A DNA stretch of 15,777 bases from Candidatus Delongbacteria bacterium (GTDB taxonomy: Bacteria; UBA4055). Below the pieces are notes generated by a model. The model had not been told where the DNA came from. It did not search any database and saw only the letters and a program-made list of their open reading frames with translations. The number at the start of each line of letters is the position of its first letter. Position 1 is the first letter of the stretch. The stretch is taken from NCBI GenBank assembly GCA_028702975.1, contig JAQVNT010000010.1, positions 1 to 15,777 of the forward strand, in the 5' to 3' direction. Of the stretch, positions 6,781 through 14,235 are shown one piece after another. A program made the position numbers and the translations under genes.

Positions 6781-9036
6781 TCATTCTATCGGTATCTCAA
6801 ATCCGAAAGTACTTCCTTTTTTATGAACGCTTTCAACTATCATTTTACCTTTGTGTTTCGTGATAAATTCCTTACATAATAAAAGACCAATTCCCGTTCC
6901 TTTCTCGTTGGAAGTACCTGATGTGGAATAATGCTTATCTATAGCAAATATCTTTGAGATGTCTTTCTTTTTAATTCCGATCCCGGTGTCTTCGACTTTA
7001 AATATGAGCTTACGGTTTTTAGAACTGAAAGACACATTTATCGAACCTTCCGGATTTGTGAACTTTATGGCGTTCGTTATCAGGTTTCTTATCACGGTCT
7101 TCAGCATGTTCTTATCGCCTGTTATCAAAACCTCTCCGGGGTCAATCATTGTTAATGATATGTTCTTTATTTCGGCATTCGGCTTAATAAGTTCAAAACT
7201 TGACCTTACAATCTCTGTGAAATCAAACTCTTCCGGATTAAAATTCCTGAGACCGCTTTGCGTCCGTGACCATTCAAGCAGGTTCTCTATAAGTTTAAGC
7301 AGGTGAAGAGTTGATGTGTTTATTGTTTTTACGTATTCTTTCTGTTTCTTTTCGCTCAGCTCATCGTAATATGTTATCAGGATTTCAGATGTAGTATAAA
7401 GTATCGAAAAGGGGTTCTTAAGATCGTGAGCGATTATGTTGAAGAATTTATCTTTAGCGGAATTTGATTTTAACAGTTCTTTCTTTGATCTTTTCAGTTC
7501 TTTATTAAGCCTGGAAAGTTCCGCGTTCTTTATTCTGTAATTCTCATTTTCCTTCTCTCTTTTGTAATTTTCGTACCTCTGGGAAATTCTGTTCATCTCA
7601 TGCTGCTTGGAAATATTTATAATTTCTTCATTCAGCTTCGAGTATAAAGCATAATACCCCAGAGCTTTCTTGAAGTTATTTTTCCTGCCGTAGATCTCGG
7701 AAAGTATCTTGCAAGCGTCTCTCAGCTTGTCTTTAAGACCCATGGATTCCGCTAACATATATGATCTTTTTATGTAAACAAGAGCTTCCTCATACATTTC
7801 TTTCGTCATAAACAGGCTTGCGATATTGCGGTAGATCCCTGAGACGGTTTTCTTCTCGTCCATTTCCTCCGCGATCTTCTTTGCTTCGAAAAGGCAGCTT
7901 TCGGCTTTCTTAATGTCATTGTTTTTTAAATGTACCATTCCGAGATTCTGAAGAGATTCAGCCAATCCTGAAAGAGAATTCATCTCCCTCTTCATTTTAA
8001 TTGAATCTTCAAGGTAGGAGATTGCTTTTTCGAACCGGCCCATCTTATCAAATATTCTGCCGATCTCATTATAAGAACTCGCAATACCTCTTTTATCACC
8101 CGCAGTCTTACGCAAATCCAGGGCTTTCCGGCAGTATTCAAGTGCCTTATCTAGATCGTAGAGCCTCGACAATATAGCCCCGATATTAGAGAGAGTATTA
8201 GCGATGTTCGGCAGATTATTTGTTCCTTCTTTAAATTTTAAAGCTTTGAACTGACTGTCCAGAGCTTCTGAGAACAAAGATGTTTCAAAATATATCAGCC
8301 CGAGATTGTTATATGCCATGCCAAGAATTTCAAAATTACCTGTCCTCTCGTAAATGTTTATGGCCTTGATAGTGTTTTCGAGGGCTTCCGGATAATCCCC
8401 TTTATAGAAGCAGGCGAGACCGATATTGTTTAAGCAGGCGGCTACAGCTTCTTCTTTTTCTTTCCTTTTCTCCCTTATCTGGAGGGACTGATTGAAATAA
8501 TCCAGAGCCTTATTGTAATCGCTCTGAAGTAAATAATTAACTCCGATCTTGTTCATAACTTCTGAGATGCCTTTCCAGAATCTGAGCTGCGTTCTCAGGT
8601 CGAGTGCTTTGAAATAATAGTCCAGGCTTTCTTTCATTCTCGTCATCTTGCTCAGAGTTTCACCCAGACCGGCGTAAATGAATGACAATGTTCTTTTATT
8701 TCTTTGGGGAGTAAGTGCCAGTGAGTTCAGAAAATACTTCTCCGAGTCTGACAGTTTAAAAAGTTTCAGGCATACTTCACCCAGATTCCTATAAATGATC
8801 GGCAATAAAGACCTTTCCGTTCTTTTGCCTGAAACAGCGGCCGCTTCCAGCAATCTTTTTTCTGATTCCTGATACCTTTTCTGCTCAAGATAAATGCTTC
8901 CGAGTTCAAGAAGAAGATGCACCCTGGAAGAACCTTTACTGACTTTTATGTCTTCAAGCAGTTTTCTTTCAAGTTTATCCCTATCAGAAACAGTATTTTT
9001 ATCTGAGCGCAGCATTTCTTTTTCAGCTTTCTTCAT
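6781..9036 (-). CDS. Soluble TPR-repeat sensor histidine kinase
   Basis: 751 residues with no signal peptide or membrane segment, so a cytoplasmic kinase. Residues about 38-470 are roughly ten TPR-like units with a ~40-residue period (for example SYNEIGRIFDKMGRFEKAI). A Lys/Glu coiled coil follows (about 475-528), then a HisKA domain with FFNIIAHDLKNPF and the phosphoacceptor His537. The HATPase domain has the N box NLITNAIKFT (from 651), G1 DTGIGI (683) and G2 GTGIGL (713). All catalytic motifs are intact. The TPR part presumably senses a protein or small ligand, which is inference. No receiver domain or response regulator gene is in the window, so the partner is unknown. It begins 10 nt after the TPR-GGDEF gene with no clear ribosome site, which suggests coupled translation. 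Confidence 0.93.
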   Translation of the reverse strand: MKKAEKEMLRSDKNTVSDRDKLERKLLEDIKVSKGSSRVHLLLELGSIYLEQKRYQESEKRLLEAAAVSGKRTERSLLPIIYRNLGEVCLKLFKLSDSEKYFLNSLALTPQRNKRTLSFIYAGLGETLSKMTRMKESLDYYFKALDLRTQLRFWKGISEVMNKIGVNYLLQSDYNKALDYFNQSLQIREKRKEKEEAVAACLNNIGLACFYKGDYPEALENTIKAINIYERTGNFEILGMAYNNLGLIYFETSLFSEALDSQFKALKFKEGTNNLPNIANTLSNIGAILSRLYDLDKALEYCRKALDLRKTAGDKRGIASSYNEIGRIFDKMGRFEKAISYLEDSIKMKREMNSLSGLAESLQNLGMVHLKNNDIKKAESCLFEAKKIAEEMDEKKTVSGIYRNIASLFMTKEMYEEALVYIKRSYMLAESMGLKDKLRDACKILSEIYGRKNNFKKALGYYALYSKLNEEIINISKQHEMNRISQRYENYKREKENENYRIKNAELSRLNKELKRSKKELLKSNSAKDKFFNIIAHDLKNPFSILYTTSEILITYYDELSEKKQKEYVKTINTSTLHLLKLIENLLEWSRTQSGLRNFNPEEFDFTEIVRSSFELIKPNAEIKNISLTMIDPGEVLITGDKNMLKTVIRNLITNAIKFTNPEGSINVSFSSKNRKLIFKVEDTGIGIKKKDISKIFAIDKHYSTSGTSNEKGTGIGLLLCKEFITKHKGKMIVESVHKKGSTFGFEIPIE

Positions 9037-9046
9037 TTTTTTAGAT

Positions 9047-10738
9047 CTAATCTATTTCGTCCGACCTCACAACGCAGTTCTTTCCTTTTGATTTACCCTG
9101 ATATAAAGCCTCGTCCGCCTTATTTATACAGTAATCAATATCCATGATCGCATCAAAGACATTTACACCGAAAGTCATTGTGATATTTAATTTTATATCT
9201 CTGTAATAAAAAGTTTCGTTCTCGATCTTCTTCCTTATCTTTTCAGCCACGAGCGAACCGCCTTCAAGCTCAGTTTTAGGCATGAGGAAGATAAATTCCT
9301 CCCCTCCCCATCTTCCGATACAATCCTGCTTTCTTAAGACTGAACGCATTAGATTTGCAAGGTTCACAAGCACAAAATCTCCGCAGTCGTGACCGTAGCT
9401 GTCATTAAAGGTCTTGAAATTGTCTATATCTGAAATTACCAGAACGAATTTCTCCCCGCTCCTTTCGAATTTCAGAGCTTCATATTTGATCTTGTCAAGT
9501 ATGTCTCTTCTGTTGGACAATCGGGTGAGAGGGTCGGTCCTCGCAAGCAGGTCAAGCTTCATATATGCCTCTGTAAGCTCCCTGTTCTTTTTCTTTATGA
9601 TATCATTGGCTTTCTGCAGGTCTTTTATATACTTTGCCATCTCAACATTCTTAAGCCTGTATATCTCCGCTTCCTTTTCCTTCTGCTCTGTAATATATCT
9701 GGACTGTATTTCCGCGATTTTCCCTGACAATTCTCCGTAGATCGAATCTTTCAGCTCGCTGAATTTTTTGTAATTTTCGTAGGCGGATCTGTAATTCTTC
9801 TGCTCGTAAAAGAGTTCCGCGAATATCTGATAACTTTCCTGCTCGACATTCCTCGCGCTTAATATTTTTGCCTGGGCAAGAGCCGTTTTCAGGTGCGCCT
9901 CAGCTTCTTTATATTTCTTCAATTCCAGATATGTTCTTGCCGATTCGTTGGATGTGTTGGCGATATTATAAAGAAGGTCCTGCTCCTTGGCGATCTTTAG
10001 TGATTTCTTAAAATGCTCAAGCGCTGATTTGTTGTCATTTTTGTCTCTGTAGATTATTCCGATATTGTTGTGCACCGATGAAACCAGCTTTTTTTCGTCG
10101 TTCTTAATATACAGATCAAGAGCATCCTGATAATGTTCAAGTGCCTTTTTATGATCTTGAAGAATTGAATACATATTCCCGATATTGTTGTATGATTTCG
10201 CTATGGGGATCTCATCTTTCAGCTCAAGCCTTATCTTCAGTGACTGCTGATAATAATCGAGAGCTTTTTTGTAGTTTTTAAGCTGGAAATAGACATTGCC
10301 GACTGTATTGAGCGAGTCAGATATTCCTTTTTTGTCGTGAATCTCTTCTCTGATCTTGAGAGCTTTCAAATAAAATTCCAGTGCCTGATCGTAATTCGTA
10401 AGGCGGAAACATACCTCTCCCATACTGTTTAGAAATTCCGCCCGCTTCTTATCGCTCCTTGAGGATTTTGAAAGCTCAAGTCCTGTCTGATAATAACTGA
10501 GAGCTTTTTCGTATTCGTTTACGGTTTTATAAAGATCGCCCAGCCTTATATAAATTTCAGCTTTTTTTGCATTACCTTTTACATGATGCAGAAGTTCTAA
10601 AGATTCCAGGGCGTATTTTATACTTTTGACTATAGAGATCTTCTCATAAACTTCTGAAAGCTGTGTCAGTATCTTGAGTTTCTCTTTCCCGTCAGTTTTA
10701 TCAAGTACTTTCTCAAGCTCGGTTACTTTTTGCTTCAT
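9047..10738 (-). CDS. Soluble TPR-repeat diguanylate cyclase (GGDEF)
   Basis: 563 residues. About eight TPR-like units (about 20-335, for example SYNNIGNMYSILQDHKKAL) lead into a coiled coil (about 340-395) and a GGDEF domain (about 400-560) that makes cyclic di-GMP from GTP. The domain starts with DPLTRLSNRRD and has the metal site DIDNFK (Asp437) and the signature GGEEF (478-482). RKQD at 469-472 lies exactly five residues before it, the spacing of the inhibitory RxxD I-site. It should therefore be active and subject to product inhibition. There is no membrane segment. GGGGG lies 4 nt before the ATG. It follows the lipoprotein gene by 31 nt and precedes the TPR histidine kinase by 10 nt. 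Its TPR and linker resemble those of that kinase. Confidence 0.94.
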   Translation of the reverse strand: MKQKVTELEKVLDKTDGKEKLKILTQLSEVYEKISIVKSIKYALESLELLHHVKGNAKKAEIYIRLGDLYKTVNEYEKALSYYQTGLELSKSSRSDKKRAEFLNSMGEVCFRLTNYDQALEFYLKALKIREEIHDKKGISDSLNTVGNVYFQLKNYKKALDYYQQSLKIRLELKDEIPIAKSYNNIGNMYSILQDHKKALEHYQDALDLYIKNDEKKLVSSVHNNIGIIYRDKNDNKSALEHFKKSLKIAKEQDLLYNIANTSNESARTYLELKKYKEAEAHLKTALAQAKILSARNVEQESYQIFAELFYEQKNYRSAYENYKKFSELKDSIYGELSGKIAEIQSRYITEQKEKEAEIYRLKNVEMAKYIKDLQKANDIIKKKNRELTEAYMKLDLLARTDPLTRLSNRRDILDKIKYEALKFERSGEKFVLVISDIDNFKTFNDSYGHDCGDFVLVNLANLMRSVLRKQDCIGRWGGEEFIFLMPKTELEGGSLVAEKIRKKIENETFYYRDIKLNITMTFGVNVFDAIMDIDYCINKADEALYQGKSKGKNCVVRSDEID

Positions 10739-10769
10739 TCATCCCCCTAACTGAAAAAAATATCTATTA

Positions 10770-11906
10770 TTATTTACCGAGAAACCATTTTTCTGATTCT
10801 TTCAAACTGGCTTTACTGATAGAAAATTCACCGTCCAGTTCTTTGCACACAATATCGAATCCGAGATCCGTAAGTTTCGTTTTTATCGCCTCACATCTGT
10901 CCTGGGGAACATAAATATCGTTTGGACTTGAAACCACGAAGAATTTGACATCTTTTGCTTTTTTAAGAACTTCATCCTGAATTTTTGAGACGTCATAGTC
11001 GGGTCCGAATGCAATTACCCCTTTGACAATGTCAGGGTTTTTTATAGCTGTATCGATCGCAACAGAAGCTCCCTGATGGAGACCCAGAAGATATATGTCC
11101 TTAACATTATACCTCTTCTTAACTTCAGCTATAAGGTCTTTAATGTAGCTGACACTCATATTTTCCGATCTGCCTATGACAGATTCGTGCATTTCATCAA
11201 TATTCCATCTGAATTCGTTTGCCAGACCGATAGGAACTCCGTAGGGAGCCTGCGGCACAACGAAGATGAACTCCGGCATATCGAAATGCTTCCATATCTT
11301 GACCATCTGATTCTGATTGCTTGAATGTGCATGAAGACCGATCACCACTGTATATTTCTTGTCCGGATAAAATGCCAGAGGTTTTGTTATACGGCATTTC
11401 AAAAGTGTTTTGGTTTCTATTACAATATCATCGCCGAGATTTTTGATTATCTGACCAATACTGTCAATAGCTGCATCGAACGCGGGCATCCCTTTCACAG
11501 ACTCAAAATCCGGATCCTTTTTTAGAAAATTATAGTCCACGAACCCCAGATCTACTGCTCTGTAAAGAAATTTCGAACTGAGTTCAGGTTCTTTCATAAG
11601 CGCGTAAGTACAAGCCAGGTTGTAAGTAGCGATTATATCGTAGGCATTATGGCTGAGAATGTAAAGGTAATTCTGAGCCGCCTTTTTATAGTCTTTTTCC
11701 CAGTACGCCTGATCTGCCGCTATCATGTAATCCCTGAGGTCCTTTTCCAAAAAATCGCCGATGTTCTTATCCATAGGATCGATCTTTTCGGGATTTGACC
11801 AGTCTTTTACAGAAACAGCCTTTGTCTCCATTTTATTATCATCCTCTTTTGAACATGATAATACAAATACCGTCAGAAATATTACTGCTATACTTTTCAG
11901 CTTCAT
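10770..11906 (-). CDS. Lipoprotein with TPR-like region and degenerate alpha/beta-hydrolase domain
   Basis: 378 residues. A short hydrophobic signal ends in the lipobox VLSC (Cys18), so it should be lipidated and face the periplasm or outer membrane. Residues about 60-145 look like TPR helices (AAQNYLYILSHNAYDIIATYN). Residues about 183-378 resemble the esterase/phospholipase branch of the alpha/beta hydrolases, with LHAHSSNQ where the oxyanion-loop HG usually is. The nucleophile elbow, normally GxSxG, reads GLHQG (275-279) with His in place of Ser. The acid loop keeps Asp330 (SSPNDIYVPQD), and Glu360 stands near the expected catalytic His. It is probably a non-enzymatic binding protein, or uses other chemistry. 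A strong ribosome site GGGAGG lies 7 nt before the ATG. It is the first gene of the signalling cluster. Confidence 0.82.
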   Translation of the reverse strand: MKLKSIAVIFLTVFVLSCSKEDDNKMETKAVSVKDWSNPEKIDPMDKNIGDFLEKDLRDYMIAADQAYWEKDYKKAAQNYLYILSHNAYDIIATYNLACTYALMKEPELSSKFLYRAVDLGFVDYNFLKKDPDFESVKGMPAFDAAIDSIGQIIKNLGDDIVIETKTLLKCRITKPLAFYPDKKYTVVIGLHAHSSNQNQMVKIWKHFDMPEFIFVVPQAPYGVPIGLANEFRWNIDEMHESVIGRSENMSVSYIKDLIAEVKKRYNVKDIYLLGLHQGASVAIDTAIKNPDIVKGVIAFGPDYDVSKIQDEVLKKAKDVKFFVVSSPNDIYVPQDRCEAIKTKLTDLGFDIVCKELDGEFSISKASLKESEKWFLGK

Positions 11907-11959
11907 AGCGCTACCTCCCGCTATTATTTTTTTACATTGAGAAAATTTTATCTAATATA

Positions 11960-11988
11960 ATATAAGCAATAGATCGAGCATAATGCAA
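11960..11988 (-). promoter_or_regulatory. Probable promoter of the lipoprotein-GGDEF-kinase cluster
   Basis: The minus strand shows TTGCAT (11988-11983), a 17-nt spacer and TTATAT (11965-11960); TATATT one base over is an alternative -10. It lies in the 89-nt gap after the aroC stop, with an AT-rich leader and GGGAGG before the lipoprotein ATG. No T-tailed hairpin on the minus strand ends the aro operon here, so read-through from aroC is also possible. Confidence 0.5.
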
Positions 11989-11995
11989 ATTAAAT

Positions 11996-12991
11996 TTAAT
12001 TTTTCTTTTTTATGACCATACATTTACTGATAAGATAAAGGTCGCAGACTGCTATCGCCGCTGCGGCTTCAACGATCACAGATGATCTGAGAGCCGGACA
12101 CACATCATGCCTTCCCTGTATTTCAAGCATTTCAGGTTCTCCGGTCTTCAGATTCAGCGCTTTCTGCGGTTTGGATATCGATGACGGCGGCCTCATTGCA
12201 GTTCTGAAATACACGCGGTTCCCGTTAGATAAACCTCCTGTTATACCTCCGCAGCTGTTCGTTGATGTTCTCCCTGAAGTATCGACTATCCGGTCGTTAT
12301 ATTCACTTCCCTTCATATCGGCCGAGGCGAAACCTTTCCCGAATTCTATACCTTTCACGCTCGGGATCGAAAACACTATATGAGATATCACCGACTCAAG
12401 CGAATTGAAAAAGGGTTCGCCGAGACCAGCGGGAAGGCCGTCAATACTGCAATCTATGACGCCCCCGATACTGTCACCCTCTTTGACGGCTTTACGGACA
12501 CTTTCGTCTATATCGTCCGAGCCGCCGGCCCGTACCAGTTCAGCATGAATTTTTATTCCCTTAAGTATTTTTTTCGCTATTACTCCGGCAGCAACAAGTC
12601 CCAGTGTCAGCCGTGCTGAAAAATATCCGCCGCCCCTGTGATCGTTGAACCCGCCTGATTTTACTCCGGCAGCAAAATCCGCCTGACCCGGCCTTGGTAC
12701 CGATCTGAACTTTTCGTAGTCGCCGCTCAGTGTATTTTCGTTCGCGAACTCGATCAATATCGGCGACCCTGTGGTTTTTCCGTTAAACACGCCGCTTTTT
12801 ATATTTGGAATATCAGTTTCTTTTCTTTCCGTCGTACCAGTAGGCAGCGGCTTTCTCCTGTCCAGATCGGATTTAAGATCCCCTGCTTTCAAACTGACCC
12901 CCGGCGGGCATCCGTCAATTATGACTCCGACGCTCGGGCCGTGCGATTCACCGTAAACATGTATCCTGAAGATCGTTCCGAAACTGTTCAT
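11996..12991 (-). CDS. aroC: Chorismate synthase
   Basis: Last step of the shikimate pathway: converts EPSP to chorismate with reduced FMN. 331 residues, at the short end for the family. Seen are FGTIFRIHVYGESHGPS with catalytic His17, GGFNDHRGGGYFSARLT, TSTNSCGGITGGLSNG, RTAMRPPSSISKPQ and QGRHDVCPALRSS, so the FMN and substrate sites are otherwise complete. The usual RPGHAD segment reads RPGQAD, which places Gln at residue 103 where the second catalytic His is expected (codon CAG at 12683-12685). The frame is open 21 codons further up, but AAGGAG 8 nt before the ATG at 12991 and the standard N-terminus fix the start. That ATG overlaps the aroA stop in ATGA, so translation is coupled. Confidence 0.93.
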   Translation of the reverse strand: MNSFGTIFRIHVYGESHGPSVGVIIDGCPPGVSLKAGDLKSDLDRRKPLPTGTTERKETDIPNIKSGVFNGKTTGSPILIEFANENTLSGDYEKFRSVPRPGQADFAAGVKSGGFNDHRGGGYFSARLTLGLVAAGVIAKKILKGIKIHAELVRAGGSDDIDESVRKAVKEGDSIGGVIDCSIDGLPAGLGEPFFNSLESVISHIVFSIPSVKGIEFGKGFASADMKGSEYNDRIVDTSGRTSTNSCGGITGGLSNGNRVYFRTAMRPPSSISKPQKALNLKTGEPEMLEIQGRHDVCPALRSSVIVEAAAAIAVCDLYLISKCMVIKKKN

Positions 12992-14235
12992 TTCTGCTGC
13001 TCCTTCAAATAATTCAGTGCCTTGAAAAAAAATGGAAATGATTTGTTGACGCATTCAGGGTCTTTAATAAGCAGACCGCCTTCCGAATTTAAAGCCGCTA
13101 CAGCCAACCCCATAGCTATCCTGTGATCGTTGTGAGGGTCGAGTTCAGCGTATTTAAGTTCGCTTTTCCTGACTGAAATATACCCTCTTTTAAACTCAAT
13201 ACGGGCGCCGGCCTTTTTTAGTTCCTCAGCGATTACTTCCGGCCTGTTCGATTCCTTATCTTTAAGCCTTTCGTAATTATATATTTTTGTTTCTCCCTCA
13301 GCATTTATGCCCAGGATCACCAGCGGCACGAAAAGGTCGGGACAGTTTTTAATATCGGCCTTTATACCTTTTAAATCACTTCTGCTGACCGTGACCGAGC
13401 TCTGATTCGATATGACTTCAGCTCCTGATAGCCTTAAGAATTCTGTAATTGACCGATCGGCCTGGAGGCTTTCCTTATCCAACCCGCTTACTGATACTGA
13501 TCCCGCTACGGCTCCGGCGACAAGAAAAATCGCTGCGGAAGACCAGTCGCCTTCTATATCGAACTTGCCGGAGATAAACTCTCTTCCGCCTTTGATCAAT
13601 ATCTTTTTCTCGCGGTCCAGTTTTATTTCCGCTCCAAACTGATTCAAAAGTTTAGCCGTCATCTCAATATAAGGAAAGCTGACAGGATTTTTTAATACGA
13701 TCTCGCTGTCGCCCTCCACTATCGAAAGCGCAAAAAGGAGACCCGATATCAGCTGAGAGCCTGTTGGGTTATCAATAGCTGCTTTTCCGCTCCTCAAAGG
13801 GCCTCTGACCCTGAGACATTTCTTATCCAGAATACATTCGACTCCGAGTTTAGACAATACTTCGCAAACATGCTGATTTCCCCGCTTTAACAATCCTTCC
13901 GTTCCAAAAATCCTGTAAAATTCCTCATAAAGCGATAGAACGGGCGCAAAAAGCCTTAAGCATAAACCTGATTCGTTGCAAAAAACATCTGCTCTGTTCA
14001 GTTTTTCCGGCCCTCTGATCTTAAAAGAATTTCCGAAATAAATAAACTCCGCTCCAAGCCTCTTTACGGAAACCAATACGGCTTCAGAATCGCTGCTTTC
14101 TCCGTAATTCGTGATCTCAATTCCTCTTTTATTCAAAAGCCCGAGCAGAAGCACTCTCTGTATCTGACTTTTTGAAGGGTAGGCAGTGATCTCACCCGAT
14201 AAAGTGCCGCTATCTATTAAAATGCTTTCCGGCAT
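12988..14235 (-). CDS. aroA: 3-phosphoshikimate 1-carboxyvinyltransferase (EPSP synthase)
   Basis: Joins shikimate 3-phosphate and phosphoenolpyruvate to give EPSP. 415 residues, slightly short. Key sites are visible: PSKSQ with Lys22, the PEP-site segment CNESGLCLRL (86-95), which keeps Gly and Arg but differs from the enterobacterial NAGTAMR, GSQLISGLL, EGDWSSAA, Asp300 in NCPD, Glu328 in KESNR, NDHRIAMGL (369-377) and Lys398 in CVNKSFP. The ESG-type variant resembles versions I recall from clostridia, so it need not be defective. GGGAG stands 4 nt before the ATG. It overlaps the end of aroE-aroK by 26 nt and the start of aroC by 4 nt, which means tight coupling within one operon. Confidence 0.93.
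   Translation of the reverse strand: MPESILIDSGTLSGEITAYPSKSQIQRVLLLGLLNKRGIEITNYGESSDSEAVLVSVKRLGAEFIYFGNSFKIRGPEKLNRADVFCNESGLCLRLFAPVLSLYEEFYRIFGTEGLLKRGNQHVCEVLSKLGVECILDKKCLRVRGPLRSGKAAIDNPTGSQLISGLLFALSIVEGDSEIVLKNPVSFPYIEMTAKLLNQFGAEIKLDREKKILIKGGREFISGKFDIEGDWSSAAIFLVAGAVAGSVSVSGLDKESLQADRSITEFLRLSGAEVISNQSSVTVSRSDLKGIKADIKNCPDLFVPLVILGINAEGETKIYNYERLKDKESNRPEVIAEELKKAGARIEFKRGYISVRKSELKYAELDPHNDHRIAMGLAVAALNSEGGLLIKDPECVNKSFPFFFKALNYLKEQQK
13000..13005 (-). promoter_or_regulatory. Ribosome-binding site deciding the aroC start
   Basis: AAGGAG on the minus strand, 8 nt before the aroC ATG at 12991, embedded in the last codons of aroA. It argues against the longer frame starting at 13054, whose extra 21 residues do not resemble a chorismate synthase N-terminus. 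Confidence 0.8.

Noticed and set aside
11986..12010. AT-only inverted repeat AATTAAATTTAATT at the aroC end with a T-rich plus-strand flank
   Set aside because: No GC in the stem, and the T run is on the strand opposite to aroC transcription, so it cannot serve as the aro operon terminator.
12992..13054. Longer aroC start giving 21 extra residues
   Set aside because: The added residues do not resemble chorismate synthase; AAGGAG and the ATGA overlap with aroA support 12991.
13930..13985. aroA as a defective gene because the PEP-site motif differs from NAGTAMR
   Set aside because: The ESG-x-x-LR form resembles versions I recall from other bacteria, and the other catalytic residues (Lys22, Asp300, Glu328, Lys398) are present.
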